Origin: Paramagnetospirillum marisnigri
Lineage (GTDB): Bacteria > Pseudomonadota > Alphaproteobacteria > Rhodospirillales > Magnetospirillaceae
DNA: 64,000 bases
NCBI RefSeq assembly: GCF_001650715.1
Contig: NZ_LWQT01000131.1
Span: 1 to 64,000, forward strand
Direction: 5' to 3'
Shown here: positions 9,599 to 18,324 of the stretch, in pieces
Numbering within the stretch: the first letter of the stretch is position 1
How the letters are laid out: every line of letters begins with the position of its first letter
Position numbers and translations under genes: made by a program
Notes under the pieces: model-generated
Told to the model about the DNA's origin: nothing
Database searches by the model: none
The model's input: the letters and a program-made list of their open reading frames with translations, nothing else

Positions 9599-10344
9599 GC
9601 CGGGCTCCTGGTATGGCTCAGCAGCAGGATATCCCAGGTGACGGCGCAGGGCGAGCCCAGCCCCGCCATGATCCGGCGCAGGCGGCCCGGGGTCAGCGGC
9701 CGGTGGCCGGGCCTCGGCGTGCGGGCGCCGATGGCGTCCAGCGCCGCCAGGAAGGCGCGGGCATCGGCGTAGTCCTGGGTGAAGACATGGCGCTCGACCG
9801 TGGCACCGGGCAACAGGGCGGCCAAGGCGTCGGCCTCGGGGTAATCGGGCACGCCGGACAGCAGACCCTGGGCGGCATGGGCGACCCGCCATTCCTTGAA
9901 GGTGGCCGACCCCAATGTGGCCAGCAGCAGGCTGCCGCCGGGGGCCAGCAGTCCGGCCAGCCGGGTCAGGGTGGCGCCCAGATCATCGAACCACTGCGCC
10001 GCCAAGGATGAGGCGATCAGGTCGAAGCCGCCCAGGCCGGGCGCCGGCCGTTCGGCATCCATCGCCAATATGGTCAGGCGGGGATCATCGAGGCGGGCGG
10101 TAGCCTCCACCATGGCGGGGCTGAGGTCAGTGGCCAGTAGCGAGGCCCCGGTTGGCAGGCGCTCCAGCAATCGCCGGGTCAGCAGTCCGGTGCCGCAGCC
10201 CAGTTCCAGCACCCGGGCGGTGGGCGGCAGGGCGGGCAGCGCCGCCGCCAGCAGGTCGGCGGCACGGGCCTGGGCAAGGGCGGCGGAGTCATAGGTGGCG
10301 GCGGCGGCGGAAAAGGCCGCCTCGACCCGGCGCTTACGGTCCAT
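9595..10344 (-). CDS. bioC: Malonyl-ACP O-methyltransferase BioC
   Basis: BioC methylates the free carboxyl of malonyl-ACP, letting the fatty-acid machinery build a pimeloyl chain. The 249-residue SAM-dependent methyltransferase has motif I VLELGCGTG at 45-53 and the BioC-type N-terminus (MDRKRRVEAAFSAAAATYD). Operon position between bioH and bioD supports the role over other methyltransferases. The start ATG shares one base with the bioH stop (TGATG), and the stop overlaps bioD by four bases. Confidence 0.93.
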   Translation of the reverse strand: MDRKRRVEAAFSAAAATYDSAALAQARAADLLAAALPALPPTARVLELGCGTGLLTRRLLERLPTGASLLATDLSPAMVEATARLDDPRLTILAMDAERPAPGLGGFDLIASSLAAQWFDDLGATLTRLAGLLAPGGSLLLATLGSATFKEWRVAHAAQGLLSGVPDYPEADALAALLPGATVERHVFTQDYADARAFLAALDAIGARTPRPGHRPLTPGRLRRIMAGLGSPCAVTWDILLLSHTRSPA

Positions 10345-10973
10345 CAGCTCCTCGCCGCCAGCAGCCGCACCCGCGACGCCACCCAGTCGGGATGGGTCAG
10401 CGGCAGCAGATGACCGGCGCCCTCCACCAGAACCAGTTCGTCGACGGGAAAGCTGGCGATGCTCATTTCCTTGGGCACGATGGGATCGGACAGCCCGGCC
10501 AGGGCCTGGCGCGGGCAGGACAGCATTAGATAGCTGGTGCGCTCGTCGCACTTGCCCAGCCAGGCCAGCGCCTGGGCCAATGGCTCGGCCTCCAGCGCCG
10601 AGGTCTCGGGCGCGTCGACCCCGCAGCGGACCAGGAAGTCGCGCAGCACCTCGGCGGGTTCGGTCTCGAAGCGGTCGATCATGCGGTCCACCATGCGCGG
10701 CGGCACGCCCTCGATGAAATGCTGGGCGCGGGTGAAACGGGGAAAGGCGTTGATGGCCAGCACCCCCGCCCAGGGCCGGGGAATATTGGCCAGCGCCCAG
10801 GCCAGCCCCATGGAATGGGCCACCACCAGCGGCCGCTTGACCTCGGGCCGGTGGGGGCGGCCGTAAAAGCCGAGATCGACCCGCTCGGCGGAGAAATCGG
10901 GCAGGCGGTCCAGCAGCGGATCCCAGAACCCGGCGTCGAAGCCCCAGCCATGGACGCAGAGCAGTGCGGTCAT
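10344..10973 (-). CDS. bioH: Pimeloyl-ACP methyl ester carboxylesterase BioH-like
   Basis: BioH removes the methyl group added by BioC, ending pimelate chain elongation. The 209-residue alpha/beta hydrolase begins TALLCVHGWG and has the nucleophile S54 in AHSMG, a late Asp in SDPIVP and the catalytic His in GAGHLLP. It is about 45 residues shorter than E. coli BioH (256), the missing part probably lying in the lid, and the nucleophile elbow begins with Ala instead of Gly. The operon context, with four-base ATGA overlap with bioF and one-base overlap with bioC, makes the biotin role convincing. Confidence 0.9.
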   Translation of the reverse strand: MTALLCVHGWGFDAGFWDPLLDRLPDFSAERVDLGFYGRPHRPEVKRPLVVAHSMGLAWALANIPRPWAGVLAINAFPRFTRAQHFIEGVPPRMVDRMIDRFETEPAEVLRDFLVRCGVDAPETSALEAEPLAQALAWLGKCDERTSYLMLSCPRQALAGLSDPIVPKEMSIASFPVDELVLVEGAGHLLPLTHPDWVASRVRLLAARS

Positions 10974-12163
10974 CCCACTTCCCCCACCGCCTCGATCACC
11001 GCCTGGATCAGTCGGTCGATATCGGTCTCGGAATGCACCGCCGACAGGGCGAAGCGGATGCGGCTGGCGCCCTTGGGCACGGTGGGCGGCCGGATGGCGA
11101 TGCCCAGGATGCCGCGTGCCTCCAGCGCCTTGGCCACCGCCAGGGTGCGATGCTCGTCGCCCAGGATGACCGGCACGATCTGGGTGGTGGAGGCGCCGGT
11201 GTCCAGGCCTTCCGCCCGCAGCGCCGCCCGCAGGCGCGACGCCATCATCTGCAGATGGGTGCGCTCGGCCACCAGTCCGGGCACCAGGTCCAGCGCCGCA
11301 TCCATGGCGCCCAGCACTGCGGGCGGCAGGGCGGTGGCATAGATCAGGCCCGAGGCGCGGTTGACCAGATAGTCGCGCAGCGCGCGCGAACAGGCCACAT
11401 AGGCGCCGAAGCCGCCCATTCCCTTGGAAAAGGTCCCCATGGCGACATCGACGCCGTGGCCGGGGGTCAGGCCGAAGCCGGTATCGCCCAGAACGCCGGT
11501 GGCATGGGCCTCGTCCAGATAGAGCAGGGCGTTCCAGCGCTTGGCCAAGGCCGCCAGACGCCCCACGTCACTGGCGTCGCCATCCATGCTGAACACCGTC
11601 TCGCTGACGATGACCCGGGGGCCGGGGCGATCCGCATGCACCTTCAGCAACTGCTCCAGATGGTCGAGATCGTCGTGGCGATAGCGCAGATGCCTGCCGT
11701 CGCCGAGGCGCAGCCCGGCATGCAGGCTGGCATGGATCAGCCGGTCTGAGAGCACCAGCGGCTCGGCCCCCCACAGGGTCTTGTCCAGCAGGGCGGGCAG
11801 CACCGAGGCGTTGCACTGCCAGCCGCTGGCCAGGATCAGGGCGGCCTCGGTGCCCTTGGCCCGGGCGATCTTGGCCTCGATGGCCTCCATGGCCGCCAGA
11901 TGGCCGGTGACAAGGCGCGAGGCGCCGCTGCCCGCGCCCAATTCCCGCGCCCAACGCGAGGCCCGCTCCACCATCAGGGGGTGGCGGGTCAGGCCGAGAT
12001 AGTCATTGGAGGAAAAATTGATCAGGTCGCGCCCGCCCAGCCGGATACGACCGTTGGGCAGCGGCTCGACGGCGCGGAGCGAGCGCCTGCGCCCGGCCTG
12101 GTCCAGGCCGGTCAGGAAGCGCTCGACGATGTGATCCAGTCCATCCATGCCAGGAGTCGTCAT
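10970..12163 (-). CDS. bioF: 8-amino-7-oxononanoate synthase BioF
   Basis: BioF is the PLP enzyme that condenses pimeloyl-ACP with alanine to KAPA. The 397-residue protein shows the alpha-oxoamine synthase features: INFSSNDYLGL near residue 53, LYLDEAHATGVLG in the middle and TFSKGMGGFGAY carrying the Schiff-base lysine. It heads the bioF-H-C-D-A operon, reading away from bioB. The ATG at 12163 gives the usual N-terminus; an earlier in-frame start would intrude into the divergent bioB promoter region. Confidence 0.96.
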   Translation of the reverse strand: MTTPGMDGLDHIVERFLTGLDQAGRRRSLRAVEPLPNGRIRLGGRDLINFSSNDYLGLTRHPLMVERASRWARELGAGSGASRLVTGHLAAMEAIEAKIARAKGTEAALILASGWQCNASVLPALLDKTLWGAEPLVLSDRLIHASLHAGLRLGDGRHLRYRHDDLDHLEQLLKVHADRPGPRVIVSETVFSMDGDASDVGRLAALAKRWNALLYLDEAHATGVLGDTGFGLTPGHGVDVAMGTFSKGMGGFGAYVACSRALRDYLVNRASGLIYATALPPAVLGAMDAALDLVPGLVAERTHLQMMASRLRAALRAEGLDTGASTTQIVPVILGDEHRTLAVAKALEARGILGIAIRPPTVPKGASRIRFALSAVHSETDIDRLIQAVIEAVGEVG

Positions 12164-12182
12164 AGAGGGTTTTCGCTCCTGT

Positions 12183-12228
12183 TGCAAAGGGGTGATGCGC
12201 GGTTCTACATTGCGCACCCCAAGATGCA
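12183..12228. promoter_or_regulatory. Shared bioF/bioB control region with imperfect inverted repeat
   Basis: The 83-bp gap between the divergent bioF and bioB starts contains an imperfect dyad: TGCA-aa-GGGGTG-at-GCGC (184-200) faces GCGCACCCC-aaga-TGCA (212-228) around an 11-base spacer. It could bind a biotin repressor (BirA- or BioR-type), although neither the E. coli BirA operator nor the alphaproteobacterial BioR box is seen. The function is inferred from position only. Confidence 0.4.
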
Positions 12229-12246
12229 TCAATAAGGGATCAGCCG

Positions 12247-13227
12247 GTGAGCACGCAGGCAGCAAGGACGATGGAGGCCGAGAACGGCGGGCTCCGCCAT
12301 GATTGGACGGCGGAGGAAGTGGGGGCGATCTTCGGCCAGCCCTTCATGGACCTGATCTTCCAGGCCCAGACCGTGCACCGGGCCAATTTCGATCCCAACC
12401 GCATCCAGGTGTCCAAGCTGATCTCCATCAAGACCGGCTCGTGCCCCGAAGACTGCTCCTACTGCCCGCAAAGCGCCCACTACGCCACCGGCCTGGAAAA
12501 GGAAAAGCTGATGGCGGTGGAAGAGGTGGTCGAAGCCGCCGCCCAGGCCAAGGCCGAAGGCGCGTCGCGCTTTTGCATGGGCGCCGCCTGGCGCGGCCCC
12601 AAGGGCGATGATTTCGAGGTGGCGGTGGCCATGATCGAGGGGGTCAAGGCGCTGGGCATGGAAACCTGCGCCACCTTCGGCCTGCTGGACAAGTGGCAGG
12701 CGAGCCGCCTGAAGGAAGCCGGTCTCGACTATTACAACCACAATATCGACACCAGCCCGGAACACTATGGCGAGGTCATCACCACCCGGACCTTCCAGGA
12801 CCGGCTCGACACCCTGGACGTGGTGCGCGATGCCGGGCTGCATGTCTGTTCTGGCGGCATCATCGGCCTGGGCGAGACCACCACCGACCGGGTCAAGATG
12901 CTGCTGACCCTGGCCAATATGCCCAAGCATCCCGACAGCGTGCCCATCAACCTGCTGATCCCCATCGCTGGAACCCCCCTGGCCGACGCGGAAAAGCCCG
13001 ATGCCTTCGATTTCATCCGCACCATCGCCACGGCGCGGATCATCATGCCGAAAAGCTTCGTGCGGCTGTCGGCGGGGCGCGAAGGCATGAGCGAGGAAAT
13101 GCAGACCCTGTGCTTCCTGGCCGGGGCCAATTCCATCTTCTGCGGCCAGAAGCTGCTGACCGCCAAGAACGCCGCCCCGGGCCAGGACAAGAGCCTGTTC
13201 GGACGGTTGGGCCTGTCGCCCATGTAA
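12247..13227 (+). CDS. bioB: Biotin synthase BioB
   Basis: BioB is a radical-SAM enzyme that inserts sulfur into dethiobiotin to make biotin. The 326-residue protein carries the radical-SAM cysteines C66, C70 and C73 in [11 protein letters not shown] and family segments [16 protein letters not shown] and GETTTDR. I chose the GTG at 12247, preceded by AAGGGA at a good distance; an ATG eight codons later has a poorly spaced site. It is transcribed divergently from bioFHCDA, so the window holds the whole pathway from malonyl-ACP to biotin. Confidence 0.97.
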   Translation: MSTQAARTMEAENGGLRHDWTAEEVGAIFGQPFMDLIFQAQTVHRANFDPNRIQVSKLISIKTGSCPEDCSYCPQSAHYATGLEKEKLMAVEEVVEAAAQAKAEGASRFCMGAAWRGPKGDDFEVAVAMIEGVKALGMETCATFGLLDKWQASRLKEAGLDYYNHNIDTSPEHYGEVITTRTFQDRLDTLDVVRDAGLHVCSGGIIGLGETTTDRVKMLLTLANMPKHPDSVPINLLIPIAGTPLADAEKPDAFDFIRTIATARIIMPKSFVRLSAGREGMSEEMQTLCFLAGANSIFCGQKLLTAKNAAPGQDKSLFGRLGLSPM

Positions 13228-13232
13228 TAGGG

Positions 13233-13289
13233 CAGCCCCCACCCCGCCCCTCCCCCAACCCTGTTGGGGGAGGGGCGGGGTGGGGGCTG
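13233..13289. terminator. 26-bp perfect inverted repeat between convergent bioB and paaK
   Basis: Arms 13233-13258 and 13264-13289 match perfectly over 26 bp with a 5-base loop CCCTG. There is no T-run on either side, so it is either a bidirectional terminator of the GC-only kind or an insertion of the palindrome family also seen at 5.2 and 58.8 kb. Confidence 0.75.
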
Positions 13290-13305
13290 ATCCGCCTTCG
13301 CCCGC

Positions 13306-14634
13306 CTAAGCCTTCGGGCGCTTGTCCACCACCCGCTTGGCCTTGCCCATGCTCCGCTCGATGGAGTTGGGAACCAGCACATTGACCTTGGTGCTGATGC
13401 CGATGAAGCTCTTGATGTGGTGGGCCAGGTCCTTGGACGCCGCCGCCAGGGCGGAATCGTCGAAGGGCTGGTCGGGGCGGACCTCGACGTTGACGGTGAC
13501 CGAGTCCAGGTGGCCGTCGCGGGTGACCTCCAACTGGTAATGCGGCGCCAGCCGGTAGTCCTTCAGGATCAGTTCCTCGATCTGGGTCGGGAAGACGTTG
13601 ACGCCGCGGATGATCAGCATGTCGTCGGACCGACCGGTGATCTTGCCCATGCGCCGCATGCTCCGCGCCGTGCCCGGCAGAAGCTGAGTCAGGTCGCGGG
13701 TGCGGTAGCGGATGATGGGCAGCGCCTCCTTGGACAGGCTGGTGAACACCAACTCGCCCATGGAGCCGTCGGGCAGCACCTCGCCGGTATGGGGGTCGAT
13801 GATCTCGGGATAGAAGTGGTCTTCCCAGATATGCAGCCCATCCTTGGTCTCGACGCATTCGCAGGCGACGCCGGGGCCGATCACTTCCGACAGGCCGTAG
13901 ATGTCCACCGCCTCGATGCCCATGCGGACCTCGATCTCTTCCCGCATGGCGCCGGTCCAGGGCTCGGCGCCGAAGATGCCGATCTCCAGCGAACAGGTCT
14001 TGGTGTCGACGCCCATGCGGTCCATCTCGTCGGCAATGGCCAGCATGTAGCTGGGCGTCACCATGATGATCTCGGGCTTGAAGTCCTGGATCAGCTGAAT
14101 TTGCTTTTCCGTCTGGCCGCCCGACATGGGAATGACGGTGCAGCCCAGCCGCTCGGCGCCGTAATGGGCGCCAAGGCCGCCGGTGAACAGGCCATAGCCG
14201 TAGGAGACGTGGCACTTGTCCTTCTTGCGGCCACCGGCGGCGCGGATGGAGCGGGCCATGACATCGGCCCACATATGGATGTCGTTCTGGGTATAGCCCA
14301 CCACGGTGGGTTTGCCGGTGGTGCCGGAACTGGCATGGACCCGCACCACCTCGTCCATGGGCACCGCGAACATGCCGAAGGGGTAGGTGTCGCGCAGGTC
14401 GGCCTTGGTGGTGAAGGGGAACCTGGCCAGGTCCTTCAGGTCCTTGAAGTCATCGGGGTGGACCCCCTTGTCCTGGCACTTCTTGCGGTAGTGCTCGACG
14501 TTATTATAGGCATGGGTCAGCGACCATTTCATGCGCTCGGTCTGCAGCGCGGTGATCTGGTCGCGGCTGGCCACCTCGATGGGGTCGAGCAGGTCTTTCG
14601 GCGGCGGAACGCGCCGGGCGGCGGAATTCGACAT
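13306..14634 (-). CDS. paaK: Phenylacetate-CoA ligase PaaK
   Basis: PaaK activates phenylacetate to phenylacetyl-CoA with ATP, the entry step of aerobic (and also anaerobic) phenylacetate breakdown. The 442-residue adenylate-forming enzyme has the P-loop-like HASSGTTGKPTVVGYT near residue 107, the YGLSEVIGPGVA motif, and the C-terminal lysine region SMGKAKRVVDKR. The start at 14634 follows GGGAGGATACT, a good ribosome site. It is the third gene of a leftward operon paaI-thiolase-paaK. Phenylacetyl-CoA epoxidase genes are not in the window. Confidence 0.95.
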   Translation of the reverse strand: MSNSAARRVPPPKDLLDPIEVASRDQITALQTERMKWSLTHAYNNVEHYRKKCQDKGVHPDDFKDLKDLARFPFTTKADLRDTYPFGMFAVPMDEVVRVHASSGTTGKPTVVGYTQNDIHMWADVMARSIRAAGGRKKDKCHVSYGYGLFTGGLGAHYGAERLGCTVIPMSGGQTEKQIQLIQDFKPEIIMVTPSYMLAIADEMDRMGVDTKTCSLEIGIFGAEPWTGAMREEIEVRMGIEAVDIYGLSEVIGPGVACECVETKDGLHIWEDHFYPEIIDPHTGEVLPDGSMGELVFTSLSKEALPIIRYRTRDLTQLLPGTARSMRRMGKITGRSDDMLIIRGVNVFPTQIEELILKDYRLAPHYQLEVTRDGHLDSVTVNVEVRPDQPFDDSALAAASKDLAHHIKSFIGISTKVNVLVPNSIERSMGKAKRVVDKRPKA

Positions 14635-14690
14635 AGTATCCTCCCGAAGCGGCGAGGCCCTCTGTCGGGGCCTTCGCCGGGTTAGCTTTC

Positions 14691-15896
14691 TTACACTCTC
14701 TCGATGACCATGGCGATGCCCTGGCCGACGCCGATGCACATGGAGGCCAAGGCCCGCTTGGCACCGGTAGTCCTCAACTGGATGGCGGCGGTGGCGATCA
14801 GCCGGGCGCCGGTCATGCCCAGCGGATGGCCCAGCGCGATGGCGCCGCCATTGGGGTTGAGGCGGGAATCGTCGTCGGCGATTCCCAATTGGCGGGTACA
14901 GGCCAGCGCCTGGGCGGCGAAGGCCTCGTTGAACTCGATCAGGTCGATATCGGCCAGGGTCAGGCCCAGGCGGTCCAGCAGCTTGCGCGAAGCGGGGACG
15001 GGGCCGATGCCCATGATGCGCGGCGGCACCCCGGCGGTGGCCATGCCCCGGATGCGGGCCAGCGGCGCAAGCCCCAGCCTGGCCGCCATGGCGGGCGAGG
15101 CGATCATCAAGGCGCAGGCGCCGTCATTGACGCCCGAGGCATTGCCAGCGGTGATGGAGCCCCCGGCCCGGAACGGCGCCTTCAGCTTGGCCAGCGCCTC
15201 CATGGTGGTGGCGCGGGGATGTTCGTCCTTGTCGACGATGGTGACCTCGCCCTTGCGGCCGGGAATCTCGACGGGGGCGATTTCCTGGGCCAGGCGGCCA
15301 TTGGCCTGGGCGGCCGAGGCCTTGGCCTGGCTGGCCAGGGCGAAGGCGTCCTGGTCATCGCGCGAGATATTGAACTCAGCCGCCACGTTCTCGGCGGTCT
15401 CCGGCATGGAATCGGTGCCGTACTGCTTTTCCATCAGGGCATTGACGAAGCGCCAGCCGATGGTGGTGTCATAGATGCGGGCGTCGCGGGAAAAGGCGGA
15501 ATCGCCCTTGGGCATCACGAAGGGGGCGCGGCTCATGCTTTCCACCCCGCCCGCGATCATCAGCTGGGCCTCGCCGGTCATGACGGCGCGCGCGGCATAG
15601 CCCACCGCATCCATGCCCGAGCCGCACAGCCGGTTCAAGGTGGTGCCGCCCACTTCGACCGGCAGCCCGGCCAGCAGCAGCGCCATGCGCGCCACATTGC
15701 GGTTGTCCTCGCCCGCCTGGTTGGCGCAGCCATAGACCACCTCGTCCAGTTGGCTCCAGTCCAGACCGGCATGCCGCGCCATCAGCGCCTTGATGGGATG
15801 GGCCGCCAGATCATCGGTGCGCACGCCGGACAGCACACCGCCGTAACGGCCGATGGGGGTGCGGACGGCATCACAGATCAGCGCTTCGAACATCAT
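14691..15896 (-). CDS. paaJ: Thiolase, 3-oxoadipyl-CoA type
   Basis: A 401-residue thiolase with nucleophile C91 in [10 protein letters not shown], the GHPLG histidine and the C-terminal CIGVGQG cysteine. The N-terminal [18 protein letters not shown] is characteristic of 3-oxoadipyl-CoA thiolases (PcaF/PaaJ), which cleave 3-oxoadipyl-CoA to succinyl-CoA and acetyl-CoA at the end of the phenylacetate and beta-ketoadipate pathways. Placement between paaI and paaK favours the phenylacetate role. It overlaps the paaI stop by four bases. Confidence 0.9.
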   Translation of the reverse strand: MMFEALICDAVRTPIGRYGGVLSGVRTDDLAAHPIKALMARHAGLDWSQLDEVVYGCANQAGEDNRNVARMALLLAGLPVEVGGTTLNRLCGSGMDAVGYAARAVMTGEAQLMIAGGVESMSRAPFVMPKGDSAFSRDARIYDTTIGWRFVNALMEKQYGTDSMPETAENVAAEFNISRDDQDAFALASQAKASAAQANGRLAQEIAPVEIPGRKGEVTIVDKDEHPRATTMEALAKLKAPFRAGGSITAGNASGVNDGACALMIASPAMAARLGLAPLARIRGMATAGVPPRIMGIGPVPASRKLLDRLGLTLADIDLIEFNEAFAAQALACTRQLGIADDDSRLNPNGGAIALGHPLGMTGARLIATAAIQLRTTGAKRALASMCIGVGQGIAMVIERV

Positions 15897-16336
15897 TCAT
15901 TCCCTTCGACGATGGAGCCCGGGAGGGTGCGGCTCTGGCCGCGAAACAGCGCCACCACCACGCCATCCTGGTTGGTGACGGTGCAATCATAAAGGCCGGT
16001 GCGGCCCTTCAGGTGGATTTCGCGGCACTCGGCGCTCAGACGGTCGCCCAACTGGGCGGCGGCGGGATAGGCGATGGTGCAGCTTTGCGCCACCGCGATA
16101 TGGCCGTGGGAATTGCAGGCAAAGGCGAAGGCGGTGTCGGCCAGGGCGTAGCTGATGCCGCCATGGCAGGTGGATACCCCGTTCAGCATGTCGGGCCGCA
16201 CCGTCATGGATAGCAGGGCATAGCCCGGGGCCACCTTGTCGACCCGCATGTCCAGCAGGCGGGACACCGCGTCACGCTGGCTCATGACCGCGGCGACCCT
16301 TTCGGCCGTAACCTGAGCTTTGCGTTTGTCCGGCAT
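15893..16336 (-). CDS. paaI: Hydroxyphenylacetyl-CoA thioesterase PaaI
   Basis: PaaI is a hotdog-fold thioesterase thought to release CoA from stalled ring-hydroxylated phenylacetyl-CoA intermediates. The 147-residue protein has the family motif [20 protein letters not shown] with the HGG active-site turn. I chose the ATG at 16336 because AGGGA lies six bases before it; an ATG six codons upstream has no ribosome site. First gene of the paaI-thiolase-paaK operon, directly behind the palindrome at 16356-16381. The stop overlaps the next start as ATGA. Confidence 0.92.
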   Translation of the reverse strand: MPDKRKAQVTAERVAAVMSQRDAVSRLLDMRVDKVAPGYALLSMTVRPDMLNGVSTCHGGISYALADTAFAFACNSHGHIAVAQSCTIAYPAAAQLGDRLSAECREIHLKGRTGLYDCTVTNQDGVVVALFRGQSRTLPGSIVEGNE

Positions 16337-16355
16337 TACGGTCCCTGCAATCATT

Positions 16356-16381
16356 TAATTTGGTACTGTAATACCGAATTA
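16356..16381. promoter_or_regulatory. Operator-like palindrome in front of the paa operon
   Basis: A 10-bp dyad with one mismatch, TAATTTGGTA (16356-16365) and TACCGAATTA (16372-16381), with six bases between, lies 20 bp upstream of the paaI start. Size and symmetry fit a TetR-family repressor such as PaaR, or another dimeric regulator. No such regulator gene is adjacent, so the protein is unknown. Confidence 0.6.
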
Positions 16382-16484
16382 GGGCGGGGCTCGTCAATCA
16401 CCGCTTCGGTTCTTTTTCTTGCAAGGATTCCAGGCAGGCAGTACGGTCGAGCCTCCGGATAGCCGGGCTAAAGGACTCGCCCAG

Positions 16485-17672
16485 GTGCTTGTTATTAAAG
16501 AGTTTGTAAAGAAGATCCTGGCGGTCGTGTTCTCGGGCATGACCATGGCGGAGATTTTCGACCTGTTCCTGCCGACCCGGCAGTCGGCATTCGTGCAACG
16601 GCGCCGGGCCTTGCTGATCCTGTCGCGTGTCCGATTGGTGGCGGCCACCTTCGCGGTGTTGACCCCCCTTTGGATTCCCGTCGATCTCATCATCTTCGAG
16701 ACGTCGCTGGCCATGTATCTGGCGGCGCTTCGCGTCCTGGCCTGTATCGCCTTCGCGGTGCTGGCCCTGTCGTTCAGGGGCTCGGACAGCGTGGCGGTGG
16801 CTCGGTGGGGCATGATCTGGCTGCTGGTGATTCCCACGGTGTTCTTCCTGATCAGCCATCCGCTGCTGGGACAATTCGCCATCAACGATCCGGCACAGCA
16901 GGTGATCGCCGCCGGTTACGCCTTCCTGCCCTTCGTCATGGTGGCGGGGCTGTCGGTGTTTCCCATCACCGCCCTGGAAGGGGCGCTGCTGGGCCTGCCG
17001 CTGGTGCTGGCCTATCTGCTGACCGGCTTGCTGGGCTATCAGCTGCTGCCGTTTGCTTCCCATCTTGGCGCCCAATGGCTGTTGCTTCTGCTGGCCTCGG
17101 TTTCGACCCTGGCGGGCATGAGCCAGCTTCATTTCATGAGCCAGCTGGTGGACCAGTCGTCCCATGACGGGCTGACGCGGGCCTATAACCGCCGGGTCGG
17201 GGAAGAGATGCTGGTGCAGCAGTTCGTCACCGCCGCCCGTTCGCAGACGCCCCTGGCGCTCGCCTTCGTCGATCTGGACAACTTCAAGTCCATCAATGAC
17301 AAATACGGCCATGAAGAGGGTGACAACGCGCTGCGTGCCGCCTCGACCAGCTTGCGCAAGGTCCTGCGCCGAGGCGACATCCTGATCCGCTGGGGCGGCG
17401 AGGAGTTCCTGGCCGTCATGCCCAACACCGATCCCGCCGGGGCATCCATCGCGGTGCAGCGGATGCGTCAGGCGGGGCTGGGTATCCGTCCCGATGGCAA
17501 GCCGCTGACCGCTTCCATCGGCGTGGCCGAGCGTCTGGCCGATGGGATCGAGACTTGGACCGATCTGGTGGAAAAGGCCGATCAGCGCATGTATTTCGCC
17601 AAGCAGAACGGCAAGGACCGCGCCATCGGCTGTGGCGAGACGCCCATCGTCGCCGAGACCGCCTCCGCCTGA
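16485..17672 (+). CDS. Membrane-bound diguanylate cyclase (GGDEF)
   Basis: About 395 residues: a hydrophobic N-terminal half with five or six membrane segments and a C-terminal GGDEF domain that should synthesise cyclic di-GMP. The active loop is GGEEF, and an RRGD inhibitory site lies exactly five residues ahead, so feedback inhibition is expected, unlike the enzyme at 1735-3015. The start is uncertain: GTG at 16485 follows AAGGA nine bases upstream, while ATG at 16539 has a weak site. It diverges from paaI, sharing the region with the palindrome. The signal sensed by the membrane part is unknown. Confidence 0.88.
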   Translation: MLVIKEFVKKILAVVFSGMTMAEIFDLFLPTRQSAFVQRRRALLILSRVRLVAATFAVLTPLWIPVDLIIFETSLAMYLAALRVLACIAFAVLALSFRGSDSVAVARWGMIWLLVIPTVFFLISHPLLGQFAINDPAQQVIAAGYAFLPFVMVAGLSVFPITALEGALLGLPLVLAYLLTGLLGYQLLPFASHLGAQWLLLLLASVSTLAGMSQLHFMSQLVDQSSHDGLTRAYNRRVGEEMLVQQFVTAARSQTPLALAFVDLDNFKSINDKYGHEEGDNALRAASTSLRKVLRRGDILIRWGGEEFLAVMPNTDPAGASIAVQRMRQAGLGIRPDGKPLTASIGVAERLADGIETWTDLVEKADQRMYFAKQNGKDRAIGCGETPIVAETASA

Positions 17673-17685
17673 TCGGCCGGGCGTC

Positions 17686-18156
17686 TTACGGCGCCAATTC
17701 GAAAATCCCCTCGATCTCCACCGCCACGTCCAGCGGCAGCGACGGCGCCCCAACCGCGACGCGGGCATGACGCCCGGCCTCGCCCAGGACTTCCACCATC
17801 AGGTCCGAGGCGCCATTGACCACCTTGGGCTGGTCGGTGAAGGAGGCCGTGCAGGCGACGAAGGCGGTCAGCCGGACCAGACGGCGCACCCGCTCCAGAT
17901 CTCCTCCGGCGGCGGCCCTGGCCTGGGCCAGCAGGTTCAGGGCGCACAGCCGGGCGGCGCGAACGCCCTCTTCCAGGCTGACGCTGTCGCCCAGCTTGCC
18001 GGTGACCACCGGCTTGCCGCCCTCCAAGGGCAATTGCCCGGACACGAACAGCAGGTTGCCGGTGATGACGAAGGGGACGTAGTTGGCCACGGCGACGGCG
18101 GGGGTCGGCAGGGTGATGCCCAATCGGGCAAGGCGCTCGGTGACGGTTCCGCTCAT
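17686..18156 (-). CDS. RidA-family protein
   Basis: A 156-residue member of the Rid/YjgF/YER057c/UK114 family. It carries LLFVSGQLPL near residue 35 and the C-terminal pattern ARVAVGAPSLPLDVAVEIEGIFEL, where the conserved arginine binds the substrate carboxylate in RidA proteins. Classic RidA hydrolyses reactive enamine/imine intermediates; this longer subgroup is less well studied and may differ. It converges on the diguanylate cyclase gene with a 13-bp gap. Confidence 0.88.
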   Translation of the reverse strand: MSGTVTERLARLGITLPTPAVAVANYVPFVITGNLLFVSGQLPLEGGKPVVTGKLGDSVSLEEGVRAARLCALNLLAQARAAAGGDLERVRRLVRLTAFVACTASFTDQPKVVNGASDLMVEVLGEAGRHARVAVGAPSLPLDVAVEIEGIFELAP

Positions 18157-18290
18157 GGCTGTCTGCTCCGGACTGGGCAAGGAAAGGGTGAAAAGGGTAG
18201 CGCGGCTGGACGGACGGGGAAAGCCTTGCGTTTTCGCCATGGGCCCATGCGGTGGCAAGGGGTGTTACGGGAGGGATGTCTCACCTAAAT

Positions 18291-18309
18291 TTTGTAGAGT
18301 GATTACAAA
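18291..18309. promoter_or_regulatory. Small dyad upstream of the DUF1127 gene
   Basis: TTTGTA and TACAAA (6-bp arms, 7-base spacer) lie 16 bp before the ATG of the DUF1127 gene. It could be a regulator site or a leader hairpin. Position is the only support. Confidence 0.3.
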
Positions 18310-18324
18310 TATCAGGTTGCCGCC

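Noticed and set aside
16357-16380. FNR/FixK site for the paa-cyclase region
   Set aside because: The palindrome lacks TTGA-N6-TCAA; it is a different operator type.
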